Source: Erysipelotrichaceae bacterium (GTDB taxonomy: Bacteria > Bacillota_I > Bacilli_A > Erysipelotrichales > Erysipelotrichaceae). Taken from it: a stretch of DNA of 64,000 bases. Location of the stretch: NCBI GenBank assembly GCA_017431825.1, contig JAFRKI010000009.1:101198-165197 (forward strand). The letters are read 5' to 3'. Each line of letters starts with the position of its first letter. The stretch's first letter is position 1. The position numbers and the translations under genes were made by a program. The notes under the pieces are model-generated. The model saw only the letters and a list, made by a program, of their open reading frames with translations. It did no database searches and was not told the DNA's origin. Shown here piece after piece: positions 32,532-40,675 of this stretch.

Positions 32532-32551
32532 AGTCAAAGGAATATGAATAT

Positions 32552-32575
32552 AAGCTCGTACGAAAGTACGGGCTT
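32552..32575 (+). other. Intercistronic stem-loop
   Basis: AAGCTCGTAC and GTACGGGCTT pair over 10 bp (one G-U) around a GAAA tetraloop between the dehydrogenase and rhaD. No T tract follows, so mRNA stabilisation or processing is more likely than termination. Confidence 0.6.
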
Positions 32576-32595
32576 ATTAGTATGAAAGGAAAATT

Positions 32596-33375
32596 ATGGA
32601 TATTATAAATGTTGAATTCGTGAGAGAACTGGTGGAAGCCTGCACCTATTTCTGGGAAGCGGGCTGGGGCGAATGCCATGCCGGAAACATCTCTTATCTT
32701 CTCGATGAAAAGGAAGTCGAAGAAGTCAAGGACTTCCTCAAGGTCCATGCCACCGTACCGGTCGACTTCGATACGGAAGGACTTGAAGGCAAGTGCTTCA
32801 TGCTGACAAGATCGGGATCGGCCTTCAGGACCATGAAGAAGCGCTACATGCACGACATGGGCATCATCCGTTTCATTAAGGGTGCCTATGAGATCCTGTG
32901 GGGCTTTGATGACGGAGAAGGCAGACCGACATCCGAACTGCCGGCTCATATCCTCTGTCACCGTGCCAGACTGCAGGATGATCCGAAAAACAAGATCGTC
33001 ATGCACTGCCATCCGACCTATCTCAATGCCATGACCATGATCCATGAACTGGATGAAGAGGAATTCACCAAAACCTTATGGAAGATGAATTCCGAATGCG
33101 TGCTGGTCTTCCCTGAAGGACTGGCCATGCTGCCGTGGATGGTCTGCGGCGAAGGTCCTATCGGTCCGGCTACAGCGGAAAAGATGAAAAACAAGCGTGT
33201 CGTCATCTGGCCGTTCCACGGTATCTTCTCATCGGGCAATTCGCTCTTTGATGCCATCGGTCTTATCGAGACAATCGACAAGAATGCCCACGTCTATGTC
33301 CTGACCAAGGCCAACATGCTGCATTCGATGACCGATGAAAACGTCGAGGAACTGAGAAAACACTTCCATCTCTAG
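32596..33375 (+). CDS. rhaD: Rhamnulose-1-phosphate aldolase
   Basis: 259 residues of the class II aldolase/adducin fold, close to the family's usual 270. Signatures are WEAGWGECHAGNISYLL (about 18-34), the glycine-rich SGSAFRTM region (about 75), the zinc-binding HCHPTYLNAM (about 136-145) and WPFHGIFSSG (about 203-212), the second histidine cluster. RhaD splits L-rhamnulose 1-phosphate into dihydroxyacetone phosphate and lactaldehyde. AAAGGAAAATT precedes the ATG. No rhaA or intact rhaB is in the window; a broken rhaB piece lies at 46046-46423. Confidence 0.88.
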   Translation: MDIINVEFVRELVEACTYFWEAGWGECHAGNISYLLDEKEVEEVKDFLKVHATVPVDFDTEGLEGKCFMLTRSGSAFRTMKKRYMHDMGIIRFIKGAYEILWGFDDGEGRPTSELPAHILCHRARLQDDPKNKIVMHCHPTYLNAMTMIHELDEEEFTKTLWKMNSECVLVFPEGLAMLPWMVCGEGPIGPATAEKMKNKRVVIWPFHGIFSSGNSLFDAIGLIETIDKNAHVYVLTKANMLHSMTDENVEELRKHFHL

Positions 33376-33400
33376 GAAGTACAAAATAATACCTGATAAA

Positions 33401-33427
33401 AAAAGACGGATCAGTTTCCGTCTTTTA
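33401..33427. terminator. Bidirectional terminator between rhaD and maf
   Basis: AAAAGACGGA (33401-33410) and TCCGTCTTTT (33417-33426) form a 10-bp stem with T tracts on both strands; it overlaps the stop of the converging maf gene. Confidence 0.85.
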
Positions 33428-33976
33428 ATACTTCTGCAGGCGGTGATAGACTTCCGCTATCGGCAGTCCCATGATCGCATAGTAATCACCGTCGATCTTT
33501 CTGATGAACTTTGAGCCCAGTCCCTGTATCGCATAGGCACCGGCCTTATCCAGCGGTTCGTTGCAGCTGACGTAGCCGTCTATCTCCTCTTCGCTCATCG
33601 GATAGAAATAGACATCGGATACTACGGAGAAGGTCTCGGACATCTTTGCGGATATGATGGTAACAGCGGTTATGACCTGATGCTTATTGTCCTGAAGGAG
33701 CCTGATCATGTCCCTGGCTTCTTCGATGCTTTTAGGCTTGCCCAGTATCCTGTTGTCCAGTGTGACTATCGTATCGGAACCGATGACTGTCGCATCCTTA
33801 TGATCCTTGTATACTTCATTGGCCTTTAAAAAGGAGAGCTTTTCTATTTCTCCTCTTAACGGTTTACTCTCGTCGATATTCTCTTCAATGTCGGCCACGA
33901 TGATATCGAAAGGAATATTCAGGATGGAAAGTATTTCCTTTCTCCTTGGCGACTGCGATGCCAGTATCAGTCTCAT
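33425..33976 (-). CDS. maf: Maf-type nucleotide pyrophosphatase
   Basis: 183 residues, the family's normal length. Key signatures are LASQSPRRKEIL (residues 4-15), SDTIVTLDNRILGKP (about 66-80) and DKAGAYAIQG (about 142-151). Maf proteins hydrolyse dTTP, UTP or modified nucleotides and were first linked to septum formation. The ATG overlaps the stop codon of the upstream coaX-like gene by 4 nt (ATGA), so the pair is translationally coupled. Confidence 0.93.
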   Translation of the reverse strand: MRLILASQSPRRKEILSILNIPFDIIVADIEENIDESKPLRGEIEKLSFLKANEVYKDHKDATVIGSDTIVTLDNRILGKPKSIEEARDMIRLLQDNKHQVITAVTIISAKMSETFSVVSDVYFYPMSEEEIDGYVSCNEPLDKAGAYAIQGLGSKFIRKIDGDYYAIMGLPIAEVYHRLQKY

Positions 33977-34731
33977 TTTCTGATGTACCTGCTGTAGATG
34001 TAGTTTAATCCGACGGTCACCATGTCGGCTTCATAGTATTCGATCTCTCTGACGTCCTTGACGACCTGCTTGCCGAAACCGCCGCATGCTACCACCTTAG
34101 GTCTGGTGCCCAGTTCCGCCCTGATGCCTACCAGCAGGTATCTTAAAAGACCCACAAAGCCCTGATAGACGCCGACGTTCATCGCATCGATGGTGGTATT
34201 GGCCAGGAAGGACTCCGTTCTTTTTATCTCGAATTCCGGCAGCTTGGCGGCATTGTCCCAAAGGGTACCTGCGACCTTACCGAAGCCCGGAGCAATGATG
34301 CAGTGCTTGAAGACTCCGTCCTTGGTCACATGGGAAATGACGGAAGCCGTACCTAAGGATACCACCAGGAGCTCATCATGGAAGACATGATAGGCATAGG
34401 CACACATTACCAGCAGATCGGATCCCACTTCATCGACGTTAGGCGTATCGATGGTGATGCCGTAATTCTCTCTTGGATTTATGAAGATGGCATTCTTGCC
34501 GGTAAGGGAGAGGATGTCCTTCTTGAGTATCTCCGAAGCCTTAGGGACGACGGAAGATACGACGGTATCCTCGATCAACTCTTCCTTGAGATTATGTCTG
34601 TAAAGAAAATTCTGGATTATGGTTTTATAATCATCCTGTTTGGAATCATAGACCGCAAAGCATTCCTGACGGCCGTTCTCCCACAGGGCCAGCTTGATAC
34701 TGGTATTTCCTAGATCAATGGTTAATAGCAT
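33973..34731 (-). CDS. coaX: Type III pantothenate kinase-like protein with altered active site
   Basis: 252 residues, the normal CoaX length, with the N-terminal ATP-binding DLGNTSIKLALW, a middle DEVGSDLLVMC and a C-terminal VACGGFGKQV. CoaX phosphorylates pantothenate at the start of coenzyme A synthesis. Two hallmark motifs are changed: the GADR motif reads GSDL, and the catalytic-aspartate motif, normally D-x-GTA, reads SLGTASVISH. The protein may be inactive, have a shifted mechanism or have another role. TATAAT ends 6 nt before the ATG on the minus strand and there is no ribosome binding site, so the mRNA is probably leaderless. Confidence 0.8.
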   Translation of the reverse strand: MLLTIDLGNTSIKLALWENGRQECFAVYDSKQDDYKTIIQNFLYRHNLKEELIEDTVVSSVVPKASEILKKDILSLTGKNAIFINPRENYGITIDTPNVDEVGSDLLVMCAYAYHVFHDELLVVSLGTASVISHVTKDGVFKHCIIAPGFGKVAGTLWDNAAKLPEFEIKRTESFLANTTIDAMNVGVYQGFVGLLRYLLVGIRAELGTRPKVVACGGFGKQVVKDVREIEYYEADMVTVGLNYIYSRYIRK

Positions 34732-34790
34732 ATCTCAATTATATTATTTATTGCTTTTTTTATCTAATTTTTATATCATTAGTAGGCGCT

Positions 34791-34873
34791 CCGGGCGTGG
34801 CGAAACTGGCAGACGCGCTAGACTTAGGATCTAGTGGGCAACCGTGGGGGTTCGAGTCCCTTCGCCCGGACCA
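34791..34873 (+). tRNA. tRNA-Leu (TAG)
   Basis: A class II tRNA with encoded CCA. The acceptor stem is CCGGGCG/CGCCCGG with discriminator A. TGGCGAAACTGGCAGACGC is a typical Leu D region. The anticodon stem CTAGA/TCTAG encloses CTTAGGA (anticodon TAG, reading CUA). A long variable arm follows, and the T arm contains GGTTCGAGTCC. Confidence 0.93.
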
Positions 34874-34886
34874 GAAGGATAAAGTA

Positions 34887-34911
34887 AAAGCCCGATAAGG
34901 GGCTTTTTTTG
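34887..34911 (+). terminator. Terminator of tRNA-Leu
   Basis: AAAGCCC and GGGCTTT form a hairpin around GATAAG and run into seven T residues. Confidence 0.85.
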
Positions 34912-35119
34912 TTATAGAAGATAAAAAAGCGTAACAGCCCGTAAACAGGAAATCTTTTAAATATGGCCTTTTTATCGTCAGATCGGGCGTTTTTAAGGAA
35001 AAAACAGAAATAACAGATTTTACCTTTCTTACTCCGTATTTTAGACTAATCCTTTGTATATGACTTTCGTAGAATGAAATCGTAAACAGGAGATTATTTA
35101 AACAAAAAGGAGAAATAAG

Positions 35120-36982
35120 ATGAAAAACTTAAAAGAGAACATAAAGAAAACTGTACTGGCCATCATGGTCGTCATGCTGGCAATGAACTTCGGATCACTC
35201 AAAACATATGCCGAAGAAGATGAAACAGTTTATGAACTGACTGCAGAAGAGACTCTCGATCAGTCAGAAGAAAACGAAGAGATCGCAGAAATGTCTGCAA
35301 TGGAAATGACAGACATGAGCGTATACGAAGAATACGACCTTCAGGACGAAGAAGAGGTCCTGGCCATCGAAGAGGAAGCTGAAGAAGAAGTCAAAGAGAC
35401 TGAAGAAGTTTCCTGGCAGAGCTACACCCTTTATAACTACATTTCCATCAACGAAGGCAAGAACTACATCAGCCTTAACACTCAGGAGAACGGCATCAGC
35501 GCACCGAAGTCCCCGGCTGAGTTCCAGAAGGAGCACGGCAACAAGAGATACGACCTCTGTGCAGGCGAATATGAGATCGCCGATTACGATCTGACCAGCC
35601 TGGTCCTTAACGTAGGCGGCTTCAGCTTCGTTGAGAAGAGCGTTGCTAAAGAAGGTCAGCCTTACTTCATCGCCAGACTGGACCGTGTTGAAGCGGTAGC
35701 AGCTGCCAACTTCAGACCTAGCAGCTATGTCGAAGGAATCATAAGCTTCACATCACTCGACAACAGCCATATCACTTTCCACCGCAACTGGTATCTGACT
35801 CTGGTCACTCCGATGACCAGCAACAAGCTTCTGACCGGCGTCCGCTTCGGCGACGGCAAGAACGGAATCGGCGACGGCAAGTACTACGGAATCGCATTCA
35901 CCGAGAACTTCCAGGCGATCGACTCCCGATTCCTCCCATTCGGAACCAAGCTGAGCAAAGACCAGTACTGCATCGAAGACTATGACTTCACTGATCTGGT
36001 CCTTACATACAAAGGCGAAGCTTACGCCTACCGCCCTAACGGTCCGGTAGCCGGTGATGGCGAAAACTTCCATTACTACACCGTAAGCTTCATGAAGATA
36101 GACAAACTCAACAAGTCCACTTACGCAGGCGGTTACCTGGTAGAGAACTGGCCAGCATGGCCTCTTCTCAACAGCAACGCAGCAGGCAAAGACGGTTATC
36201 CGTATCTGGCAGGCTACTACCACAGAGATTATCAGGCTACCCTGATGGTCGGAGATGCACCGGTAGTCATCGAAGAAGAGTCAATCGTTGAAACGATCAT
36301 CATGGACGTTGAAGAAGAAACGATCGCAGAAGAGAACGCTGCAGTCATCGAAGAAAAGTTGATCGTTGAAGAAAACGCTGAAGATATCGAAGAAAAGATG
36401 ATCGTTGAAGAAGCTGTAGACGAGATCGTGGAAGAAACCGTGGTCGAAGTATCCGAAGAAGCAGCAGTTGAAGAGATCGTTAAAGAAGATTACGTAGCAG
36501 CAGATAATGCTCCTGTCCAGGAAACAGCCGCAGCAGCACCGGCAGCGACCGTAAACGCAAACACCAGCGCTTCTGATGCCCTTGAGATCAAAGACGAAGT
36601 TGCTCCTCAGGCAGAAGCAGACGAGCTCCTGATCGATGAAGCAGCCGCTCCAAAGGCAGCTCCGGCAGCCATCAAAGAGACCCGCGGCTGGGCTCTGATC
36701 AATATGATCTCTGCCTTACTGACAGTCCTGGCAGCTCTGGTAATGATCGTAAAGATGAATGGAAAAGCCTCCAAGCTTCTCGGAATCATCCCGGCAGCTC
36801 TGGCTATCCTGTTCTTCTTCCTGTCAGGAGACATGAGCGGTACGATGGTCATCGCCAACGGCAGCACCCTGATAATGATCCTCTTCCCGCTGGTATCCCT
36901 GCTGATCGCATGGATCACCAGAAACGGAAAGGAAGAAAACGAAGATAAAGAATCCGATCTGATCGAATCTCCTGCAGTCTGA
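35120..36982 (+). CDS. Large acidic surface protein with C-terminal membrane anchor
   Basis: 620 residues. A Sec signal peptide occupies residues 1-31 (cleavage after TYA). A very acidic Glu-rich stretch (32-95) leads to two related extracellular domains of about 130 residues; each carries a YEIADYDLTSLVLN- or YCIEDYDFTDLVLT-like motif and a tryptophan/tyrosine-rich end. A long Glu/Ile/Val repeat region with IVEENAEDIEEK-type units (about 385-460) and an Ala/Pro linker follow. Three hydrophobic helices near the C-terminus (about 525-612) replace the usual LPxTG anchor. The protein is likely exposed on the cell surface; ligand unknown. AAAGGAG lies before the ATG. Confidence 0.75.
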   Translation: MKNLKENIKKTVLAIMVVMLAMNFGSLKTYAEEDETVYELTAEETLDQSEENEEIAEMSAMEMTDMSVYEEYDLQDEEEVLAIEEEAEEEVKETEEVSWQSYTLYNYISINEGKNYISLNTQENGISAPKSPAEFQKEHGNKRYDLCAGEYEIADYDLTSLVLNVGGFSFVEKSVAKEGQPYFIARLDRVEAVAAANFRPSSYVEGIISFTSLDNSHITFHRNWYLTLVTPMTSNKLLTGVRFGDGKNGIGDGKYYGIAFTENFQAIDSRFLPFGTKLSKDQYCIEDYDFTDLVLTYKGEAYAYRPNGPVAGDGENFHYYTVSFMKIDKLNKSTYAGGYLVENWPAWPLLNSNAAGKDGYPYLAGYYHRDYQATLMVGDAPVVIEEESIVETIIMDVEEETIAEENAAVIEEKLIVEENAEDIEEKMIVEEAVDEIVEETVVEVSEEAAVEEIVKEDYVAADNAPVQETAAAAPAATVNANTSASDALEIKDEVAPQAEADELLIDEAAAPKAAPAAIKETRGWALINMISALLTVLAALVMIVKMNGKASKLLGIIPAALAILFFFLSGDMSGTMVIANGSTLIMILFPLVSLLIAWITRNGKEENEDKESDLIESPAV

Positions 36983-37010
36983 ACTCCATAAAGATCTGAT
37001 CGGAAAAATA

Positions 37011-37034
37011 GAACTCCCGCAAGGGAGTTTTTTA
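37011..37034 (+). terminator. Terminator of the surface-protein gene
   Basis: AACTCCC (37012-37018) and GGGAGTT (37023-37029) close a GCAA loop, followed by TTTTT. Confidence 0.85.
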
Positions 37035-37168
37035 TGTAATGGCGGATCAGTTTATGAAATGAACAGGCTTTAGTATGTGATAATTAAGTAAATATGACAT
37101 GAAAGAGGCCATAAGATACTTTTTAAGTATAATAAGGAATTCGAAAAAGGAATAAGAAAGAATAATTC

Positions 37169-37798
37169 ATGAAGAAACATCTGTATGGCGACTCCGAAGC
37201 TTCAAATGTCCTGATACAGCTGATCGACGGGCATGATCTTTCGGGAATGGAAAATGAAGTTACATATATAAAGGAACACTTCGGTGATGATTTCTTTCTT
37301 ATGGCGATAGAGGTAAATGACTGGGATCATAATCTGTCGCCATGGAAAGCTCCGGCCGTCTTCGGAAACAGGGATTTCGGTAACGGTGCAGCAGAGACAC
37401 TTAAGGAAGCGCTGAAAGAAGTTCGTGATGATGGCAGACACTATTATATCGGCGGCTATTCCCTGGCCGGTCTGTTTGCCTTATGGGCCGTTTATCAGAG
37501 CGATGTTTTTGATGGCACAGCTGCTGCTTCACCCTCGGTATGGTTTCCGGGCTTTCTTGAATATGCGAAAGACAATGACATCATGACACGGAAGGTCTAC
37601 CTCAGTCTTGGAGACAGGGAAGAAAAGACCAGGAACCCCGTCATGGCAGAAGTCGGAGACTGCATCAGAATTATCCATGCGCAGCTGGATGAAAAGGGGA
37701 TCAGGAACACCCTTGAATGGAACGAAGGCAATCACTTCAAGGATCCGGACATCAGGACCGCCAGGGCCTTTGTGTGGCTCTTGGATAATAACTTATAA
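37169..37798 (+). CDS. Alpha/beta hydrolase, esterase-like
   Basis: 209 residues. The nucleophile elbow GGYSLAG (about 92-98), an acidic residue after VYLSLGDREEK (about 143) and a histidine in NEGNHFKDP (about 188) form the expected Ser-Asp-His arrangement of the esterase-D/Fes-like branch. No signal peptide, so it works in the cytosol. Substrate unknown. The ribosome binding site is weak. It ends 21 nt before the flavodoxin-rubredoxin gene and is probably co-transcribed with it. Confidence 0.75.
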   Translation: MKKHLYGDSEASNVLIQLIDGHDLSGMENEVTYIKEHFGDDFFLMAIEVNDWDHNLSPWKAPAVFGNRDFGNGAAETLKEALKEVRDDGRHYYIGGYSLAGLFALWAVYQSDVFDGTAAASPSVWFPGFLEYAKDNDIMTRKVYLSLGDREEKTRNPVMAEVGDCIRIIHAQLDEKGIRNTLEWNEGNHFKDPDIRTARAFVWLLDNNL

Positions 37799-37819
37799 TA
37801 AAAGCAGGAGGATAAAAGT

Positions 37820-38446
37820 ATGAGAACAGTCATTACTTATGAAACCCAGCATGGCAGCGCGAAGAAGATCGCTCAGGCCATAGCTGAAAAGCTCGGATGT
37901 CTGGCCATCAACGTCGATACGCCTTATCAGGCCGAAGATGCATCCAAATACGATGCGTTGGTCATGGTCTTTAATTTCCGCGGACCTTATACCGCTCAGC
38001 TCACGAAACTGTTCCTGTCGAAGATGCAGGGAAAACTGGACAATAAACACCTGATCCTTATAGGTGAAGGCATCTTCTCAGAGAAGGAATTCCCGGTCGT
38101 TGCCAAGCAGATCGAAGACAGCATCGGCCATGCGAGTTTCACTACCTATTTCATCGGCGGACAGTTGCGAGTTGCCACACTGACACCTGAAGAGCAGTAT
38201 CTTCTGAATGACTTCTCCAAGCTGACCGGTGTCACCATTACGGATATGGGTGAACTAAAGGACAGTGATATCGAAAAACTCTGCACCGATATCGAAGCCG
38301 GACTCAATGAACTTCCGGTGATCGCGGAAGAAGTGAAGAAGCAGTGGGTCTGTACGGTATGCGGCTACGTCCATACCGGCGATACGCCTCCGGAGAAATG
38401 CCCGGTCTGTCAGCAGCCCGGTTCCGTATTCAAGGAGAAAGTATAA
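37820..38446 (+). CDS. Flavodoxin-rubredoxin fusion protein
   Basis: 208 residues. Residues 1-160 form a flavodoxin-like FMN-binding domain (VITYETQHGSAKKIAQAIAE, where the first phosphate loop is TQHGSAKK). The C-terminus is a rubredoxin-type zinc/iron knuckle with CTVCGYVHTGDTPPEKCPVC (about 175-194), four cysteines in two CxxC pairs. Fusions of this kind pass electrons to peroxide or oxygen-reducing partners in anaerobes. AGGAGG lies 9 nt before the ATG. It is closed by a strong terminator. Confidence 0.85.
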   Translation: MRTVITYETQHGSAKKIAQAIAEKLGCLAINVDTPYQAEDASKYDALVMVFNFRGPYTAQLTKLFLSKMQGKLDNKHLILIGEGIFSEKEFPVVAKQIEDSIGHASFTTYFIGGQLRVATLTPEEQYLLNDFSKLTGVTITDMGELKDSDIEKLCTDIEAGLNELPVIAEEVKKQWVCTVCGYVHTGDTPPEKCPVCQQPGSVFKEKV

Positions 38447-38452
38447 AAAAAG

Positions 38453-38480
38453 AAGCTTAACCGAAACGGTTAAGCTTTTA
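38453..38480. terminator. Bidirectional terminator
   Basis: AAGCTTAACCG (38453-38463) and CGGTTAAGCTT (38467-38477) form an 11-bp stem, with A and T runs on its flanks, between two converging genes. Confidence 0.85.
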
Positions 38481-38489
38481 TTATGTCTC

Positions 38490-39143
38490 TTATTCGCTTA
38501 TAGGCATGACGGCTTCTTCGACGAAGGTCCTGGCGCCTTCCTTCTTGAACAGCATCTCCATCGTCTTTGAAGCAGGGTTGCCTTCGACTATCATGCGTTC
38601 ACGGAAGGCTTTGAGCTTTTCCCTGTATTCCGGATCGTATTCTGCATCCTTTATCGAATCAAGATAGGCTCTGATACTGTCAAGCGCCATTGAAAGCAGT
38701 TCCTCTTCTTCACCGCCTTTGATCAGCGAATAAGGACGTCTTTCCTTAACGTACCAGGCCGGCTTTTCATCATAGTCTTCAAGGCCCTTATATTTCTCAT
38801 ATACTTCGAAAAGACGCTCATCAGAAAGGCCTTCCTGGCCGCAGCCGTAGTACTCTGCGTAGACACAGCGCTTCTTCTTCATCGTCATCGCATCCAGCAG
38901 CAGAAACGGCAGCGTCACGCCATCCGGCATGAAGGACATGGTCAGCAGTTCCATCCCCACCTTTGAAGTGGTGTGCATGATCATCAGATGACCGAAATCC
39001 TTTATCCTGAATCTCTCGATGTCAAAATACATCAGCGGTGCCAGCTTCGGATACTTCAGATGGGCGTAACGCTCATCGGGTATCTCCTCTGTATCATAAC
39101 CTGCAAGTATCTTTTTGGCCTCTTCCTTAAGCTCAGTTATCAT
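38490..39143 (-). CDS. Uncharacterised soluble protein
   Basis: 217 residues from the ATG at 39143, which has AGAGGT 8 nt upstream; a longer frame to 39179 lacks one. The first half has alternating strands (FGHLMIMHTTSKVGMELLTMSF, TLPFLLLDAMTMKKKRCVYAEY) and the second half is helical with many acidic and lysine residues. No family that I can name with confidence; a very distant likeness to bilin-reductase-type folds crossed my mind but is not supported by clear motifs. It is expressed alone on this strand. Confidence 0.65.
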   Translation of the reverse strand: MITELKEEAKKILAGYDTEEIPDERYAHLKYPKLAPLMYFDIERFRIKDFGHLMIMHTTSKVGMELLTMSFMPDGVTLPFLLLDAMTMKKKRCVYAEYYGCGQEGLSDERLFEVYEKYKGLEDYDEKPAWYVKERRPYSLIKGGEEEELLSMALDSIRAYLDSIKDAEYDPEYREKLKAFRERMIVEGNPASKTMEMLFKKEGARTFVEEAVMPISE

Positions 39144-39247
39144 TGTTCTTACCTCTTTCAATCTTATTATAGTATTCACCTGATGAGTATAATAGGTTAG
39201 ATATAACTAACTGTCTGTATTATAATGACAGAGTAGAGGAAAAACAT

Positions 39248-39754
39248 ATGAACGTCACGGTAATAATCATCGAAGCGCTGGTCTTCGCCATCCTGTTTAC
39301 GGTACTGGTCTTTTCATTCTATACCGACAAGAACAAGCATTCTCCTTCCAACATCCACAACTATCCTCCCGACATCCAGGAAGAGTATTTCAGGACTCAC
39401 GAAAGGGTGGAAGTCGGATATAAATCGAAGAAGGTCATTGCGGCGAAGTCGCTGGGCATCGTCTTCTTTACGCTCGTCCTTTATGTCTGTGCCCGCATAG
39501 CCGGAGCATCGACATTCAGGGAAGGTTTTCTCTTCACCTTTCTTATGATGGTGTGGATCGGCTGCTATGACACCTTCTTCATTGACTGGGTCCTCTTCGC
39601 CAATCTGAAGATGTTCAGACTTGAAGGGACCGAACACATGGATAAGGCCTATCATCAGAAATGGTTCCATCTTAAGGGCATGCTGTTCCCGGGACTGATA
39701 TTTGCCCTTATACCATCTTTGCTGGTTGGGTTTATAATATACTTAGTGAGGTAG
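39248..39754 (+). CDS. Four-helix membrane protein
   Basis: 168 residues with hydrophobic segments near 5-24, 66-86, 92-112 and 145-166. A soluble loop after the first helix has NIHNYPPDIQEEYFRTHERV. Similar small membrane proteins are widespread in Bacillota without assigned function. GAGGAAAAAC precedes the ATG. It is followed after 4 nt by a tiny membrane protein, probably in the same operon. Confidence 0.75.
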   Translation: MNVTVIIIEALVFAILFTVLVFSFYTDKNKHSPSNIHNYPPDIQEEYFRTHERVEVGYKSKKVIAAKSLGIVFFTLVLYVCARIAGASTFREGFLFTFLMMVWIGCYDTFFIDWVLFANLKMFRLEGTEHMDKAYHQKWFHLKGMLFPGLIFALIPSLLVGFIIYLVR

Positions 39755-39758
39755 ATAT

Positions 39759-39872
39759 ATGAAAAAGAACATTCTTCTTATAGAAGGCGTCGTCCTTATG
39801 GGCCTGTTTTTAACGGTAGCGTCACTGACATACCTGGCAGTTGAAAACGTCGCCAAGATGAGCAAGCTGTAA
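39759..39872 (+). CDS. Tiny single-pass membrane protein
   Basis: 37 residues: a basic start (MKKN), one hydrophobic helix (ILLIEGVVLMGLFLTVASLTYL) and a short charged tail. It begins 4 nt after the preceding gene's stop, with GAGGT a few bases upstream in that gene's last codons. The pattern looks real, though short; it may assist the four-helix protein next door. Confidence 0.6.
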   Translation: MKKNILLIEGVVLMGLFLTVASLTYLAVENVAKMSKL

Positions 39873-39984
39873 GGGATCACTCCTTACGCCTGTTGCAGAT
39901 GTATCGTTAGACAACGAATTCTTTTGTTTAGTCTGAGCATCCATAGTGATGCTTTTTTAATGCATTTCCGTTATAATCTAAATC

Positions 39985-40647
39985 ATGAGCAGACTTAAGC
40001 TGGCCATCTTCGATATGGACGGAACACTCGTGAATACCGAACACTGCATGTGGTATGAATCGGAAAAGAAAGCCTTTCTCCATCTGGGTTATCCCTTTGA
40101 CGAAAACTTCATCGATTCCTTCTGCGGAATGAATGAAAGGGATATCGCGATCACGATCCGCAACCGGTTCGGCGAAGACTTTCCGATGGATGAATACATG
40201 AGGATCGTCTATGACGAAAACCGCAATTTCCTTATGCATGGCGAGATACCGGTGATCGGCGGTTCCTTCGAGATCCTTGATTATCTCAAGGAAAAGGGCA
40301 TCACCTGCTGCATAGCCACGGGTTCACCCAGATGGATTGCCGAACTGGCCTTAAAGAATACCGGACTGCTTCCGTATTTTGACTACATCATATCGGGAGA
40401 CGAGATCTCCAAAGGCAAGCCCGATCCGCAGATCTATCTGACGTCCCTGGCTCATTACGGCTATGAAAAGGATGAAGCGGTCATCTTTGAAGACGCACCG
40501 CTGGGAGCCAGATCGGCCATCGATTCGGGGATACCGCTGATCTATATCCCTAACGTCATCAACGTACCGCAGAAAGAAAAAGACGAAGCTTTCAGGGTCG
40601 TGAACAGCCTTAAGGAAGCTCTGGAAATAGTAAAGACACTGGTATAA
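39985..40647 (+). CDS. HAD-superfamily phosphatase (phosphoglucomutase-like branch)
   Basis: 220 residues. HAD motif I is FDMDGTLVNTEH (residues 8-19), motif II is CIATGSPRW (about 112), motif III Lys lies in SKGKPDPQIY (about 145) and motif IV in VIFEDAPLGARSA (about 166). These hydrolyse sugar or nucleotide phosphates. TATAAT (39972-39977) lies 7 nt before the ATG and there is no ribosome binding site, so the mRNA is probably leaderless. Confidence 0.88.
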   Translation: MSRLKLAIFDMDGTLVNTEHCMWYESEKKAFLHLGYPFDENFIDSFCGMNERDIAITIRNRFGEDFPMDEYMRIVYDENRNFLMHGEIPVIGGSFEILDYLKEKGITCCIATGSPRWIAELALKNTGLLPYFDYIISGDEISKGKPDPQIYLTSLAHYGYEKDEAVIFEDAPLGARSAIDSGIPLIYIPNVINVPQKEKDEAFRVVNSLKEALEIVKTLV

Positions 40648-40675
40648 AAATACTTCCCCATGGGAAGTATTTTAT
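40647..40675. terminator. Bidirectional terminator
   Basis: AAAATACTTCC and GGAAGTATTTT pair around a CCATG-type loop between two converging genes; T tracts are present on both strands. Confidence 0.85.
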
